Positions 14,949-24,125 of a stretch of 35,279 nt of DNA are shown here, in pieces. Location: the NCBI GenBank assembly GCA_016840125.1, contig JAEOSY010000227.1, forward strand, positions 1-35,279, given 5' to 3'. The first letter of the stretch is position 1; each line of letters begins with the position of its first letter. This DNA is from Candidatus Helarchaeota archaeon (GTDB taxonomy: Archaea > Asgardarchaeota > Lokiarchaeia > Helarchaeales > HEL-GB-A). The position numbers and the translations under genes are program-made. The notes below the pieces were generated by a model, which was given only the letters and a program-made list of their open reading frames with translations, searched no databases and was not told the origin of the DNA.

Positions 14949-17858
14949 ATGAAAAAAAAACTAATTTCAATTGTAATAATATCTATCATAGTAATAAGTG
15001 TAATTTTTGTCGCAATTTGGCTCATGCCAAAAGACACTTCAGATAAAACTGCTCCAACAGTGGAAATACTAAGTCCTGTTAATACAGCATATAACGATCC
15101 CAATCAATTATTGAATATCTCGGCAACAGATAATATAGCGATTGATACCATCTGGTATAACTGGAACGGTACGGATATAACATATACGGCTCCTCACTCC
15201 ATCATGTTTAATGAAGGTCCAAACACGATCCTTGTATGGGCTAATGATACAGCAGGAAATGTTGGTTCAACCTCAATTAGTTTTACAATTAACGATTTAA
15301 CAGCCCCAACGGTGCAAATAATTAACCCCACTAATACCAGTTATTTAGATCCAATTCAATTATTGAATATCTCAGCAACAGACTTCATCGATATTGATAC
15401 TATCTGGTACAATTGGAATGGCACGAACCAGACATACACTACTCCTCTGTATATTTCCTTCAATAAAGGTTCAACCACAATCCATGCATGGGCAAATGAT
15501 TCAGCAGGGAACATTGGGTCCACATCAATTACATTCACTATTAGTCCTGCTTTTAGATCAAAATGGGATACGACGCTCCCAGGCACAAGCGCTTCCGATC
15601 AGATAACACTTCCATTAGAATCCGGAGGAAATTATAATTTTACGGTTTATTGGGGTGATGGTACAAGCGACACCATCACAAGCGGGAGCGACCCAAATAG
15701 AACTCATACCTATAACTCAAGTGGTATTTATAATCTAACTATTGCTGGAACTATTACTGGATGGAGATTTGCAAACGGTGGTGATTGCGAAAAGCTACTT
15801 GAAATTCAAGAATGGGGGCCCTTACGTTTAGGTAATTCTGGGAGTTATTTTTTTGGGTGTTCTAATCTTGAGATTACTGCTGTTGATACCTTGGATTTAT
15901 CGGGAACTGCACTTTTAGTTAGTGCATTTAGAGATTGTACTTCTCTTGATAAAGCGGAAAGCATGAATGGATGGAATGTTTCAAGCGTTATAAATATGGG
16001 TTCCATGTTCTCTGGTTCCACTGCCTTCAACCAATCCCTTGACAACTGGGACACCTCCAGCGTCACATTAATGAACAATATGTTCTATAGTGCTGCTGAC
16101 TTCAACCAAGATATAGGAAACTGGGATACATCCAGCGTTACAAACATGGGTTCTATGTTTAGTTATGCTTCTGACTTCAACCAAAATCTTAGCAACTGGG
16201 ATACATCCAGTGTTTCAAATATGGCTGGTATGTTTAGCTATGCTTCTTCATTCAACGAAGATATCAGTTCATGGAATACCTCAAATGTTTTAGGTATGGG
16301 GTCCATGTTCCGAAGTGCTACTGCCTTCAACCAACCCATTGGCAATTGGGACACCTCTAGTGTTACTTCTATGAGTAATATGTTCGAAAGTGCTCAAAAT
16401 TTCGACCAAGATATTAGTTTATGGAACACATCAAGCGTTACCACCATGGCCCAAATGTTTAGTACTGCCGTTGCCTTTAACCAAGATATTAGTTCATGGG
16501 ACACCTCACGCGTTACAGACATGAGTTATTTGTTCTGGCAGACCGTTAACTTCAACCAACCCATTGGCGGCTGGGATACCTCCAGTGTTACAACAATGGA
16601 AGGAATGCTCGGTATTACTAATGCTTTCGACCAAGACCTTAGTTCATTCAACACCTCAGGCGTTACAGACATGGATTATATGTTCAATTTTGCTTATGTG
16701 TTTGACAATAATATTAGCACCTGGGACACCTCAAAGGTAACATCTATGCAATACATGTTCAATTATGCTCCGCTCTTCAACCAGGATATCAGCAATTGGA
16801 ATCCTTCAAGTGTACTAAATATGGAGGGTATGTTCCGAAGTACTGGTGCATTCAATCAATCCCTAAGCAGTTGGAATAACTTGAGCGTTACTAACATGCG
16901 ATATATGTTCGAAGGGGCTACTGCATTTAACAATAATTTAACTGATTTGGATACATCAAGTGTTACAACCATGGAATCTATGTTTGACGGCGCTACTGTA
17001 TTCAACCAACCCATTGGTACATGGAACACTTCGAGTGTTACAACCATGTATACTATGTTCGAAGATGCTACTGCATTTAACCAATCCATTGGCTCTTGGG
17101 ATACTTCGAGTGTTACAAATATGATTGCTATGTTCTATGATGCTACTTCCTTCAACCAAAACCTGAGTTTATGGGACACATCGAGCGTTACAAGCATGGG
17201 TTCTATGTTCCGAAATGCTGATTCCTTCAATCATGATATTAGTTCATGGAACACCTCGAGGGTTACAAGCATATATAGTATGTTTCTTGATACTGCTAGC
17301 TTCAACCAATCCATAGGCTCTTGGGATACTTCAAGCGTTACAGATATGGTTGCCACATTCGCTGGTACCAGTGCCTTCAATCAGGACATTGGTTCATGGA
17401 ACACCACAAGCGCTACTAATATGGTTAGTATGTTCAACGGTGCTACTGCTTTCAATCAAGATATTAGTTCATGGAACACTTCGCGTGTTGCAAGTATGGC
17501 TTTTATGTTTCAAAGTGCTACTGCCTTCAACCAATCCATTGGCAGTTGGGACCCCTCGAGTGTTACAAACATGCAATATATGTTCCGAAATGCTAATAGC
17601 TTCAACCAGACTCTTGGTACGTGGAACGTTTCAAGTGTGACGGATATGACAAATATGTTTGATGGAATTTCTTTATCCACTACTAACTATGATAACTTGT
17701 TAAATGGATGGGCTGCATTAAACTTGCAAAATGGCGTTACTTTTAATGCGGGTGGTTCTACATATAGTGCTGCTGCACAGGCTTCACATGATCATCTCAC
17801 AGATCCTGTAGGTTCTGGAGGTCATGGTTGGACGATTTCTGATGGTGGACTTGTTTAA
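14949..17858 (+). CDS. DUF285/BspA-type repeat surface protein
   Basis: 969 residues. Residues 4-26 are a hydrophobic signal sequence or membrane anchor after KKK. Two near-identical Ig-like domains follow (about 34-113 and 117-201; each with APTV-I, LLNISATD, IDTIWYNWNGT and TI-WANDTAGN-GSTSI). Then comes a PKD-like stretch (about 205-275, with YWGDGTSD and THTY-SSGIYNLTI), a leader region, and from about residue 338 a run of 23 repeats of 25 residues: (I/L)(G/S)-x-W(D/N)TSSVT-x-M-x-x-MF-x-x-A-x-x-FNQ. The C-terminus (GVTFNAGGSTYS...HDHLT...GWTISDGG) is the usual DUF285 end. Such proteins form leucine-rich-repeat-like solenoids on the cell surface. Many N-x-S/T sequons suggest glycosylation. 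No C-terminal anchor is seen, so the N-terminal helix probably tethers it. Ligand unknown. Confidence 0.9.
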   Translation: MKKKLISIVIISIIVISVIFVAIWLMPKDTSDKTAPTVEILSPVNTAYNDPNQLLNISATDNIAIDTIWYNWNGTDITYTAPHSIMFNEGPNTILVWANDTAGNVGSTSISFTINDLTAPTVQIINPTNTSYLDPIQLLNISATDFIDIDTIWYNWNGTNQTYTTPLYISFNKGSTTIHAWANDSAGNIGSTSITFTISPAFRSKWDTTLPGTSASDQITLPLESGGNYNFTVYWGDGTSDTITSGSDPNRTHTYNSSGIYNLTIAGTITGWRFANGGDCEKLLEIQEWGPLRLGNSGSYFFGCSNLEITAVDTLDLSGTALLVSAFRDCTSLDKAESMNGWNVSSVINMGSMFSGSTAFNQSLDNWDTSSVTLMNNMFYSAADFNQDIGNWDTSSVTNMGSMFSYASDFNQNLSNWDTSSVSNMAGMFSYASSFNEDISSWNTSNVLGMGSMFRSATAFNQPIGNWDTSSVTSMSNMFESAQNFDQDISLWNTSSVTTMAQMFSTAVAFNQDISSWDTSRVTDMSYLFWQTVNFNQPIGGWDTSSVTTMEGMLGITNAFDQDLSSFNTSGVTDMDYMFNFAYVFDNNISTWDTSKVTSMQYMFNYAPLFNQDISNWNPSSVLNMEGMFRSTGAFNQSLSSWNNLSVTNMRYMFEGATAFNNNLTDLDTSSVTTMESMFDGATVFNQPIGTWNTSSVTTMYTMFEDATAFNQSIGSWDTSSVTNMIAMFYDATSFNQNLSLWDTSSVTSMGSMFRNADSFNHDISSWNTSRVTSIYSMFLDTASFNQSIGSWDTSSVTDMVATFAGTSAFNQDIGSWNTTSATNMVSMFNGATAFNQDISSWNTSRVASMAFMFQSATAFNQSIGSWDPSSVTNMQYMFRNANSFNQTLGTWNVSSVTDMTNMFDGISLSTTNYDNLLNGWAALNLQNGVTFNAGGSTYSAAAQASHDHLTDPVGSGGHGWTISDGGLV
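15963..17688 (+). repeat. 23 tandem 75-nt coding repeats (DUF285)
   Basis: A constant 75-nt period with essentially no length variation, coding 25-residue units centred on W(D/N)TSSVTxMxxMF. Units are diverged at DNA level, more so than the LVIVD repeats at the left edge. Confidence 0.9.
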
Positions 17859-17865
17859 CAAAATC

Positions 17866-17881
17866 TTTTTTTCTTTTTTTT
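17866..17881 (+). terminator. T-rich terminator after the surface protein
   Basis: TTTTTTTC-TTTTTTTT-like run 8 nt past the stop codon. Confidence 0.55.
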
Positions 17882-17941
17882 ATTATCAAATACAAAAGTA
17901 ATGTCTTTTTAGGGAATAATCGTAAAGAAAAGAATATTAGA

Positions 17942-17967
17942 ACAGATATCGAATACAGATATCGTAT
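17942..17967. repeat. Two tandem 13-bp units upstream of the amidase
   Basis: ACAGATATCGAAT then ACAGATATCGTAT: one mismatch in 13 bp. Each contains the palindrome GATATC. Located 37-62 nt before the ATG, so possibly a paired regulator site. Confidence 0.4.
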
Positions 17968-18003
17968 AATCCATCTAATTAGTTCTTGGGAGATAGAACC
18001 CCG

Positions 18004-19422
18004 ATGAAGAAAGAGGAAATTTGTTATATGGCTGCCTGTGAGATGGCGGAGGCAATACGGACGCAGGCAATAACCTCGGAAGAAATCACCGAGACGATAA
18101 TTGAACGAATTGAGAAAATTAATCCCATAATTAACGCCTATTGTACGCCAACGTTTGATCTAGCGCGCGAAATGGCGAAGAAAGCTGATAAGGCAGTGAA
18201 GAGGGGTGAATCCCTCGGACTTCTAACTGGAATCCCGACCTCAATAAAGGATTTAGCTTCACTCAAGGGCGTGAGGACAACTTTGGGTTCAAAATTATAC
18301 GAGAATCACATTCCTGAAGTCAATAGTGCATTTGTTGATAAATTGATTGACGCAGGATGCGTAGTCCTTGGAAAAACAAACACTCCTGAGTTTGGGTTCA
18401 AAGGTACAACAGACAACTTGATTTTTGGTGTATCTCGAAATCCGTGGAACCTCGAACGAACGCCAGGTGGTTCGAGTGGCGGTGCTGCTGCAAGTGTCGC
18501 ATCGGGTATGGGACCTTTGGCGCAAGGCTCTGATGGTGGTGGCTCCATCAGACATCCCGCGTGTTTTTGTGGTGTTTATGGACTAAAACCGAGTTTCGGT
18601 AGGGTCGCGATTTACCCCCACCATAACCTAGATCACTTTGACCTAGCAGTAGCGGGTCCAATAGTCCGACATGTTCGAGATGCCGCTTTAATGCTTGAAT
18701 GCATGAAGGGGCCCCATGAAGGCGATCGGCTTTCTTTACCGAAAGATAACATAAACTATCTTGAATGCATTGAAACCAAACCACGAAAATTGCGAATTGG
18801 GTATTCCCTTGACCTCGGGTTTGCCAAGGCGCTTGATGAGGAGGTAGAGAAAGCGGTTCGCAGTTCTATTCAAGTCTTTGAAAAGTTTGATTGGGCAATT
18901 GAGGAAGCCAAAATTAAGTTGAAACACCCTGAAAATTCATTATATATCTTTTGGACTGTCAAAGCGGCAACGTTCCTAGCACCAAAACTGAAGCAGTGGC
19001 GTGATCAAATGGATCCTGACTTGGTAAAGCAGGTTGAAATGGGCTCGACCTATAATGGTTTTGCGCTAGTTAAGGCCATGAAAGAACGACGTAAGAACTA
19101 TGAGATTGTCTATAAATTCTTTAAGGATTACGACGTTATGATCACCCCCTCAACGGCGGTACCCGCATTTAGTCATGGTTTGATGTATCCGAAGAAAATA
19201 AATGGTAAAGGGGTCTCTCCAACAGGATGGCAGCCCTTTACGTTTCCGTTCAATTTGACTGGCCATCCCGCTGCATCTATACCCTGTGGCTGGTCGAGCG
19301 ATGGATTACCCATTGGTATGCAGTTTGTCGCCCCTCGATTCGATGAAGCGACCATCCTTCAGGTTTCAGCCGCTTTTGAAGAAGTGGCCCCCTGGCAGGA
19401 TCGAAAACCCGTATTCCAATAA
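18004..19422 (+). CDS. Amidase-signature-family hydrolase
   Basis: 472 residues from ATG 18004; an in-frame TTG at 17986 lacks support. The amidase signature is complete: Lys in GIPTSIKDL, the glycine/serine-rich GGSSGGAAASVASGM, and GSDGGGSIRHPACFCGVYGLKPSFGRV, supplying the Ser-cisSer-Lys triad. It would hydrolyse a carboxylic amide to acid and ammonia. GatA is less likely because no gatB or gatC is nearby and the C-terminus (GHPAASIPCGWSSDGLPIGMQFVAPRFDEATIL) is that of stand-alone amidases. No signal peptide, so cytosolic. It is convergent with the DmsB-like gene 18 bp away. Substrate unknown. Confidence 0.88.
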   Translation: MKKEEICYMAACEMAEAIRTQAITSEEITETIIERIEKINPIINAYCTPTFDLAREMAKKADKAVKRGESLGLLTGIPTSIKDLASLKGVRTTLGSKLYENHIPEVNSAFVDKLIDAGCVVLGKTNTPEFGFKGTTDNLIFGVSRNPWNLERTPGGSSGGAAASVASGMGPLAQGSDGGGSIRHPACFCGVYGLKPSFGRVAIYPHHNLDHFDLAVAGPIVRHVRDAALMLECMKGPHEGDRLSLPKDNINYLECIETKPRKLRIGYSLDLGFAKALDEEVEKAVRSSIQVFEKFDWAIEEAKIKLKHPENSLYIFWTVKAATFLAPKLKQWRDQMDPDLVKQVEMGSTYNGFALVKAMKERRKNYEIVYKFFKDYDVMITPSTAVPAFSHGLMYPKKINGKGVSPTGWQPFTFPFNLTGHPAASIPCGWSSDGLPIGMQFVAPRFDEATILQVSAAFEEVAPWQDRKPVFQ

Positions 19423-19440
19423 TTGATAAAATAATCAAAT

Positions 19441-19998
19441 TCATTTCTTTTTTGACTTAAATATTATCGCGGGTTTAGTTCGTTCAGAATAGGTAAAATT
19501 ATCCGCTTCTTGATTATCACCGTATTTGAGCTTGAGTTCTTCTAAATTCCCCGCAAATAGCGCCCGAGGTCGGCAGGTTTGAACACATACGGGAATCTTA
19601 CTCTCCAAGTGCCTGTCTAAACAAAAAGTACACTTATGCATCTTTGCGCCCTTTTCTGGTCCGAATTGCGGTGAATCGTAAGGACACGCTTTGAAGCATT
19701 TAGAGTCACATTCCTCGTTTCCCACGCATTTATTACTATCCACAATTACTATCCCATCTTCCTCTCGTTTTGTGATCGCATTGACTGGACAAACCGGGAT
19801 GCAGACAGGATCTTCGCAATGATAACAAGGTCGTACTAAGTAACTCACGAATATATTTGGTGTCTTTCCCTTTTCATTATAAAGTATTTTCATCCAAAAT
19901 TCAGGTCCCGCGGGAATATCGTTCCAATCCTTACAGGCAACGATGCAAGCGCCGCATCCTGTACACCGAGTTTGATCAAAATAGAATCCCACTTGCAT
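19441..19998 (-). CDS. DmsB-like electron-transfer subunit, four [4Fe-4S] clusters
   Basis: 185 residues. Four cysteine clusters in DmsB order: CTGCGACIVAC near the N-terminus, CYHCEDPVCIPVCP, an expanded third motif CVGNEECDSKCFKACP (spacing C-x5-C-x3-C-x3-C rather than the usual C-x2-C-x2-C-x3-C), and CTFCLDR...CVQTC. It would carry electrons between the catalytic subunit and an external carrier. It begins 1 bp after the stop of the molybdoenzyme gene, so the two are co-translated and surely form a complex. No membrane-anchor (DmsC/NrfD) gene follows, so it may face a soluble partner. Confidence 0.88.
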   Translation of the reverse strand: MQVGFYFDQTRCTGCGACIVACKDWNDIPAGPEFWMKILYNEKGKTPNIFVSYLVRPCYHCEDPVCIPVCPVNAITKREEDGIVIVDSNKCVGNEECDSKCFKACPYDSPQFGPEKGAKMHKCTFCLDRHLESKIPVCVQTCRPRALFAGNLEELKLKYGDNQEADNFTYSERTKPAIIFKSKKK

Positions 19999-19999
19999 T

Positions 20000-22249
20000 T
20001 CATTTCACCTCTGGTTTCTCCTTGCTTACTTGCACAAGACATGTTTTTAAACAAGACGCCCCATCGGGAGCGTACGCATTTTTTGTCAAGGTATTGGCAC
20101 ACCCGCCCCTATCAATACCTTCCTCGTCGGGAGCATACCAGGCACCTTCGTGGATGGCAATAACTCCCGGGATTATTCGTTCCGTCACCCACGCTTCTAT
20201 TGATATTATCCCCCGATTGTTATGGACGTAGATTAAATCGCCTGATTTGATACCTCGAGGTTTTGCATCCACGGAATTAATCCAGCACCTATGAGGATCA
20301 ATTTCTTTAAGCCACTCAACGTGGTACAGTTCGGAATGAACTCGATTTTTAGGGTGAGGGGATAACATTTGTAATGGATATTTCTCAGTCAAGGGATCAG
20401 ATCGATCTTCCCAAGTACTTAAGTATTTAGGAATTGGGGGTAAATTGGGATTGTTTATATCAGCAACTCGTTGTGAAAAGATTTCAATCTTGCCGGAGGG
20501 TGTTTTGAAGGGATTATTTTCAAGGTCTTCAATTTGCTCTTTAAACGCTACATAAGGTTCTTGTGAGTCTACTCTCCAAATTCCATCTTCTTTATATTTA
20601 GCATAATCCTTGACATACTTTCTGATATCTCTGGCTCCTCTCCATAATCGTTTTAATTCCTTTGTCTCGTCGTAATGCTTGAACTTTTCTAAACCTAGTC
20701 TCTCAGCGAGTAATTCCGCAATGGTGATATCATGTTTACATTCTCCTAGTGGTTTAATGGCTTTATTCATGAAGCCAAAGTATGGTCCTGAGGGCCATGG
20801 GCGCGTAAGGTCCGATCTCTCAGCCATACTAGTTGCTGGTAACACAATATCTGCATACTTCGCGGTTGGGGTCATGAACAGTTCGACGCTAACCATATAC
20901 TCGAGCTTCTTTAATGCTTCTGCATTACGATTCGCATTACCCAACTGATTTAAGAAATTATTACATGCAAACCATCCAAATTTAATATCAAATAAATACC
21001 CTCCTTTCTTACCTTCTATGATTTGATCAAATATGGCATTTGTATGCACTCGTGTTCGCAGCCGACGGGTCAAATCCAAAGACCCTCTCACTGAAACTCG
21101 ATTTGGATGATTTTCTTCCACCGGATTCCGACCAGGAGGTAGAATAAACGGTCCAAAAAACATGTGTGCTGTTGGAATGCCCATTAATCCACCACAGGCA
21201 GCGCCCCCTTTGCGTCCAACATTTCCAGTCATTGCACTTAATGTCATAGCACCTCTATTGTATTGTCCCCCCATGGCACTCCGTGCTGGTCCCTGACAAT
21301 CCATTAGCGCAGCGGGTTTGGTGGTTGCGTATTCGCGAGCTAAGTCTCTGATCGTTTCTGCGGGTACGCTACAGAACTTTTCAGCCCATTCAGGTGTTTT
21401 TTCAACCCCATCTTCTTGACCCATTACGTAATCCTTGAATTTATCAAATCCTACCGTGTATTTATCCAGGAACGCTTGGTCATGAAGATTTTCTTTTATA
21501 ATCACATTTGCCATGGCAACCATCATCGCCACATCGGTACCCGGGATAATTGGAATCCATTGATCCGCGACAATAACATCTGTGTCGGAATATCTCGGAT
21601 TAATGCTGACAACTTTAGCCCCTTTTTCGTGTGCTTTCACAAGATTGTACAAGGCATCTGTTCCTGAATTCATTCTAGCCGGGTCCCAACCCCACAAAAT
21701 TATTAATTTCGAATTTAGGAGGTCTTCCCGACCATGCCCCACAAAAGGTGAGCCGTATTGCGTTTGAGTCGCCCAAACTGCCCCCTCAGAGGATACATTT
21801 CCATGATGCGTGGAAAATCCCCCAAAGTGGGTAAATAAACGTACGTAATTAACCACTGGATGATGATAGGCCGCAATAAATCCCCCACTCATGGGGAGAA
21901 AAATCGCCTCATTCCCGTATTTTTCTTTTACTTCAAGGAGTTTTGCAGCAATCTCATCCAGAGCTTCGTCCCATGAAATGCGTTTAAACTTCCCCTCCCC
22001 TTTCGCCCCTACTCTTTTCAGCGGATAGAGAAGCCGCTCTGGATGGTAAATTTCTTTACGAATAGCGCGACATTTCGGGCATGTCCTAAGTTGATGTTCT
22101 TCGTCAACTAAGTCGTCCCCTTCAACGCGGATAATCTTACCATTCTTTACGTGAAATTTCAGAGGACAGCGACCACCACAATCGAAGGCGGAAGTCGTCC
22201 TGACGAATTTTATCTCGTCTTTTTCTTCAATATTATCTTGTTCCGTCAT
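20000..22249 (-). CDS. DmsA-like molybdopterin oxidoreductase, cytosolic
   Basis: 749 residues of the DMSO-reductase superfamily. The N-terminus DCGGRCPLKFHVKNGKI...HQLRTC and LYPLKRVGAKGEGKFKRISWDEA closely parallels DmsA. The Mo ligand is probably Ser153 or Ser154 in HHGNVSSEGA, aligning with the serine of DmsA. Later motifs include ILWGWDPARMNSGTD, INPRYSDTDVIVADQWIPIIPGTD, a VLPATS-type segment and a C-terminal cofactor-binding domain (YVHNNRGIISIEAWVTERIIPGVIAIHEG). There is no twin-arginine signal, so it acts in the cytosol. The first cluster ligand is Ser20 where DmsA has Cys; Cys24, Cys28 and Cys57 remain, with Cys60 close by. The oxidised or reduced substrate cannot be told from sequence. 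Confidence 0.88.
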   Translation of the reverse strand: MTEQDNIEEKDEIKFVRTTSAFDCGGRCPLKFHVKNGKIIRVEGDDLVDEEHQLRTCPKCRAIRKEIYHPERLLYPLKRVGAKGEGKFKRISWDEALDEIAAKLLEVKEKYGNEAIFLPMSGGFIAAYHHPVVNYVRLFTHFGGFSTHHGNVSSEGAVWATQTQYGSPFVGHGREDLLNSKLIILWGWDPARMNSGTDALYNLVKAHEKGAKVVSINPRYSDTDVIVADQWIPIIPGTDVAMMVAMANVIIKENLHDQAFLDKYTVGFDKFKDYVMGQEDGVEKTPEWAEKFCSVPAETIRDLAREYATTKPAALMDCQGPARSAMGGQYNRGAMTLSAMTGNVGRKGGAACGGLMGIPTAHMFFGPFILPPGRNPVEENHPNRVSVRGSLDLTRRLRTRVHTNAIFDQIIEGKKGGYLFDIKFGWFACNNFLNQLGNANRNAEALKKLEYMVSVELFMTPTAKYADIVLPATSMAERSDLTRPWPSGPYFGFMNKAIKPLGECKHDITIAELLAERLGLEKFKHYDETKELKRLWRGARDIRKYVKDYAKYKEDGIWRVDSQEPYVAFKEQIEDLENNPFKTPSGKIEIFSQRVADINNPNLPPIPKYLSTWEDRSDPLTEKYPLQMLSPHPKNRVHSELYHVEWLKEIDPHRCWINSVDAKPRGIKSGDLIYVHNNRGIISIEAWVTERIIPGVIAIHEGAWYAPDEEGIDRGGCANTLTKNAYAPDGASCLKTCLVQVSKEKPEVK

Positions 22250-22300
22250 GTTATCCCATCACCGTTTATAATTGAAATTCAAACTAATCAAATAATGATT

Positions 22301-23179
22301 TTATTTTTTAAGTAATTTTAGATTATTGATCTTTTTCCGCCATCTATCTTTAATTACGCGTAAAGGACTCCTAACTTGGGGAACAATATCCCTTCCTATT
22401 GCAACCATGATTTCCTTAGTTAAAGATGGTAAATAATCCAGAGGCACATTTAATAAAGGAATGGCTTCCTTAAATTCCTGCCAATAAGTAGCGAATTCGG
22501 TTTTCTTATTTTGAAACGCGTCCCAGATTTGCACTAATTTCTTCGGAAAACAGTTCGCCATCCCGTGGATCGCCCCATCAACTCCTGCCTCCAAAGCTTG
22601 ATCTAGGAGTAATTCAGGGCCATTAATCACCACGAAATTGTCAGGAGTTAATTCGATCATATGCTTGATATGGTTGATATCCATCACGGTTTCTTTAATC
22701 CCAGCTAAAACCTCATTCTCCGCAAGTTTCGCAACCAGTTTAGGGGATAAATTCAGGTGGTTCGTCATGGGAAAGTTATACGCATAGAGTGGAATCTCTA
22801 TCGCAGAAGCGATCTCTCCATAGTACATTTCAATATTCTTATTTTCTAATGGGTAATACGTGGGAAGGATTGCCATCACCGCAGTGACTCCTAACCCCTC
22901 CGCATATTTAGCCAGCTCGATCGAAAGTTTGGTACTATGGGAAGATATACCGGCTATGAGCGCAATACGCCCATTAACTTGATCTGCAGTAATTTTCAAT
23001 ACCCGCTTTTTCTCCTTCTGGGAAAGATACACAAATTCTCCATTTGTCCCTAACGCAAAAATACCATGAATCCCATTTTTGATGAGAAAGTCGACATGGT
23101 CGCGTAAAGCGGGTTCATCAATCTCTTGGTCCTCTGTAAACAAAGTGACCATGGCTGGAATAATGCCTTCTATCTTCAT
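22301..23179 (-). CDS. DapA/NAL-family aldolase or lyase
   Basis: 292 residues, a TIM barrel with the family's Schiff-base Lys162 in AGIKET, Tyr134 in YAYNFP, and GTNGEF at 44-49. Members include dihydrodipicolinate synthase, N-acetylneuraminate lyase, 2-keto-3-deoxygluconate aldolase and 4-hydroxy-2-oxoglutarate aldolase. No other lysine-pathway gene is near, so a sugar-acid or keto-acid aldolase is as likely as DapA. A strong AAGGAGA site lies 7 nt before the ATG. It is upstream of, and co-directional with, the molybdoenzyme pair (51 bp), so may be co-transcribed. Confidence 0.8.
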   Translation of the reverse strand: MKIEGIIPAMVTLFTEDQEIDEPALRDHVDFLIKNGIHGIFALGTNGEFVYLSQKEKKRVLKITADQVNGRIALIAGISSHSTKLSIELAKYAEGLGVTAVMAILPTYYPLENKNIEMYYGEIASAIEIPLYAYNFPMTNHLNLSPKLVAKLAENEVLAGIKETVMDINHIKHMIELTPDNFVVINGPELLLDQALEAGVDGAIHGMANCFPKKLVQIWDAFQNKKTEFATYWQEFKEAIPLLNVPLDYLPSLTKEIMVAIGRDIVPQVRSPLRVIKDRWRKKINNLKLLKK

Positions 23180-23261
23180 TATAAATCTCCTTTTTTCGCG
23201 AATCAGTTGTTTAGATCATAATAGTAATGATATTTTCTCTTGGTCTTTCTGTTCAATAAGA

Positions 23262-24125
23262 TTATTGTTCGTCAAGGAATTTTTGTAGGATACCAAATCC
23301 CCTCAGCATCTTTCTATGGCGTGCTTCAATTGCTGGCTTCATGGACATTTCCGTAAAAATATAAAAAATGTTGTTTCTTATGGCATTAAAGGTCATCGCT
23401 GCTACGAGATCTGGAGACATTGAATTTCGGTAGACATTCCTTATTTTTTCTAATTTAGTATTGATCTCATCCCAATTTTTTGTCCCTTTACTTGGATTTT
23501 TCAGATCGTCCGGTCGATTTCGATTGCTATCAACGATTCCAGTATTTACTATTCCTGGAATCAAAAGTGAAACGCTTACTTTTGATCTCCTTTTTTTTAA
23601 TTCGGCTTTCATCAGTTCTGATAAAGCGGTTACACCGAATTTTGTGACTGCATATGCGCCATTTACCGCAACAATTCCTGCGTAGGAAGAGGTATTTACA
23701 ATATGCGATTCTTCGCCGTGTTCAAACATTATCGGTAAAAAAGTGTTAACGCCGTGGATCACACCCCAAAGATTAACATTTAGTACCCATTGATAGTCTT
23801 TGATGGTGTTTTTCAGAATATTCAATCCAGGGATCACACCTGCGTTATTGAACAGTAAGTGGACCTTTTCATATGCTTGCAACGTTTGATCAGCAAGATT
23901 TTTAACGTCTTCCAGTTTTGATATATCACAAACAACTGAAATTACATCCCCACCCGTGTTTTCTAATTCTTTTGTTACTTTTATGAGTAAATCTTCCTGA
24001 ATGTCTGCTAGAACTGTTTTAATTCCTTCTTTTACACAATGCTTAGCGAGACTTAATCCAATTCCGCTAGCTGCGCCTGTAATTACAGCTACTTTATTTT
24101 TGAAGTCTTTCATTTTGATAACCAT
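23262..24125 (-). CDS. Classical short-chain dehydrogenase/reductase
   Basis: 287 residues with all SDR landmarks: TGAASGIG at 16-23, CDISK, NNAG at 93-96, N-x-N-LWG near 116-121, Ser146/Ser147 in NTSSYAG, and YAVTK with Tyr158 and Lys162. It should oxidise or reduce an alcohol/ketone using NAD(P); an Asp at the end of strand 2 (VLADIQ) favours NAD(H). The start at 24125 fits a leaderless transcript, since TTTTTAAATAG lies about 25-30 nt upstream; an internal ATG at 24113 is the alternative. Substrate unknown. Confidence 0.85.
   Translation of the reverse strand: MVIKMKDFKNKVAVITGAASGIGLSLAKHCVKEGIKTVLADIQEDLLIKVTKELENTGGDVISVVCDISKLEDVKNLADQTLQAYEKVHLLFNNAGVIPGLNILKNTIKDYQWVLNVNLWGVIHGVNTFLPIMFEHGEESHIVNTSSYAGIVAVNGAYAVTKFGVTALSELMKAELKKRRSKVSVSLLIPGIVNTGIVDSNRNRPDDLKNPSKGTKNWDEINTKLEKIRNVYRNSMSPDLVAAMTFNAIRNNIFYIFTEMSMKPAIEARHRKMLRGFGILQKFLDEQ

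Noticed and set aside
15963..17688. Regular 75-nt periodicity resembling a CRISPR or satellite array
   Set aside because: The repeats are fully in frame, diverged, have no unique spacers and encode the DUF285 motif.
18004..19422. Assignment as GatA of the tRNA amidotransferase
   Set aside because: No gatB or gatC nearby, and the C-terminal region fits stand-alone amidases. The signature alone cannot prove GatA.
22301..23179. Assignment as dihydrodipicolinate synthase (dapA)
   Set aside because: The motifs are family-wide and no lysine-biosynthesis gene is adjacent, so only the family was called.
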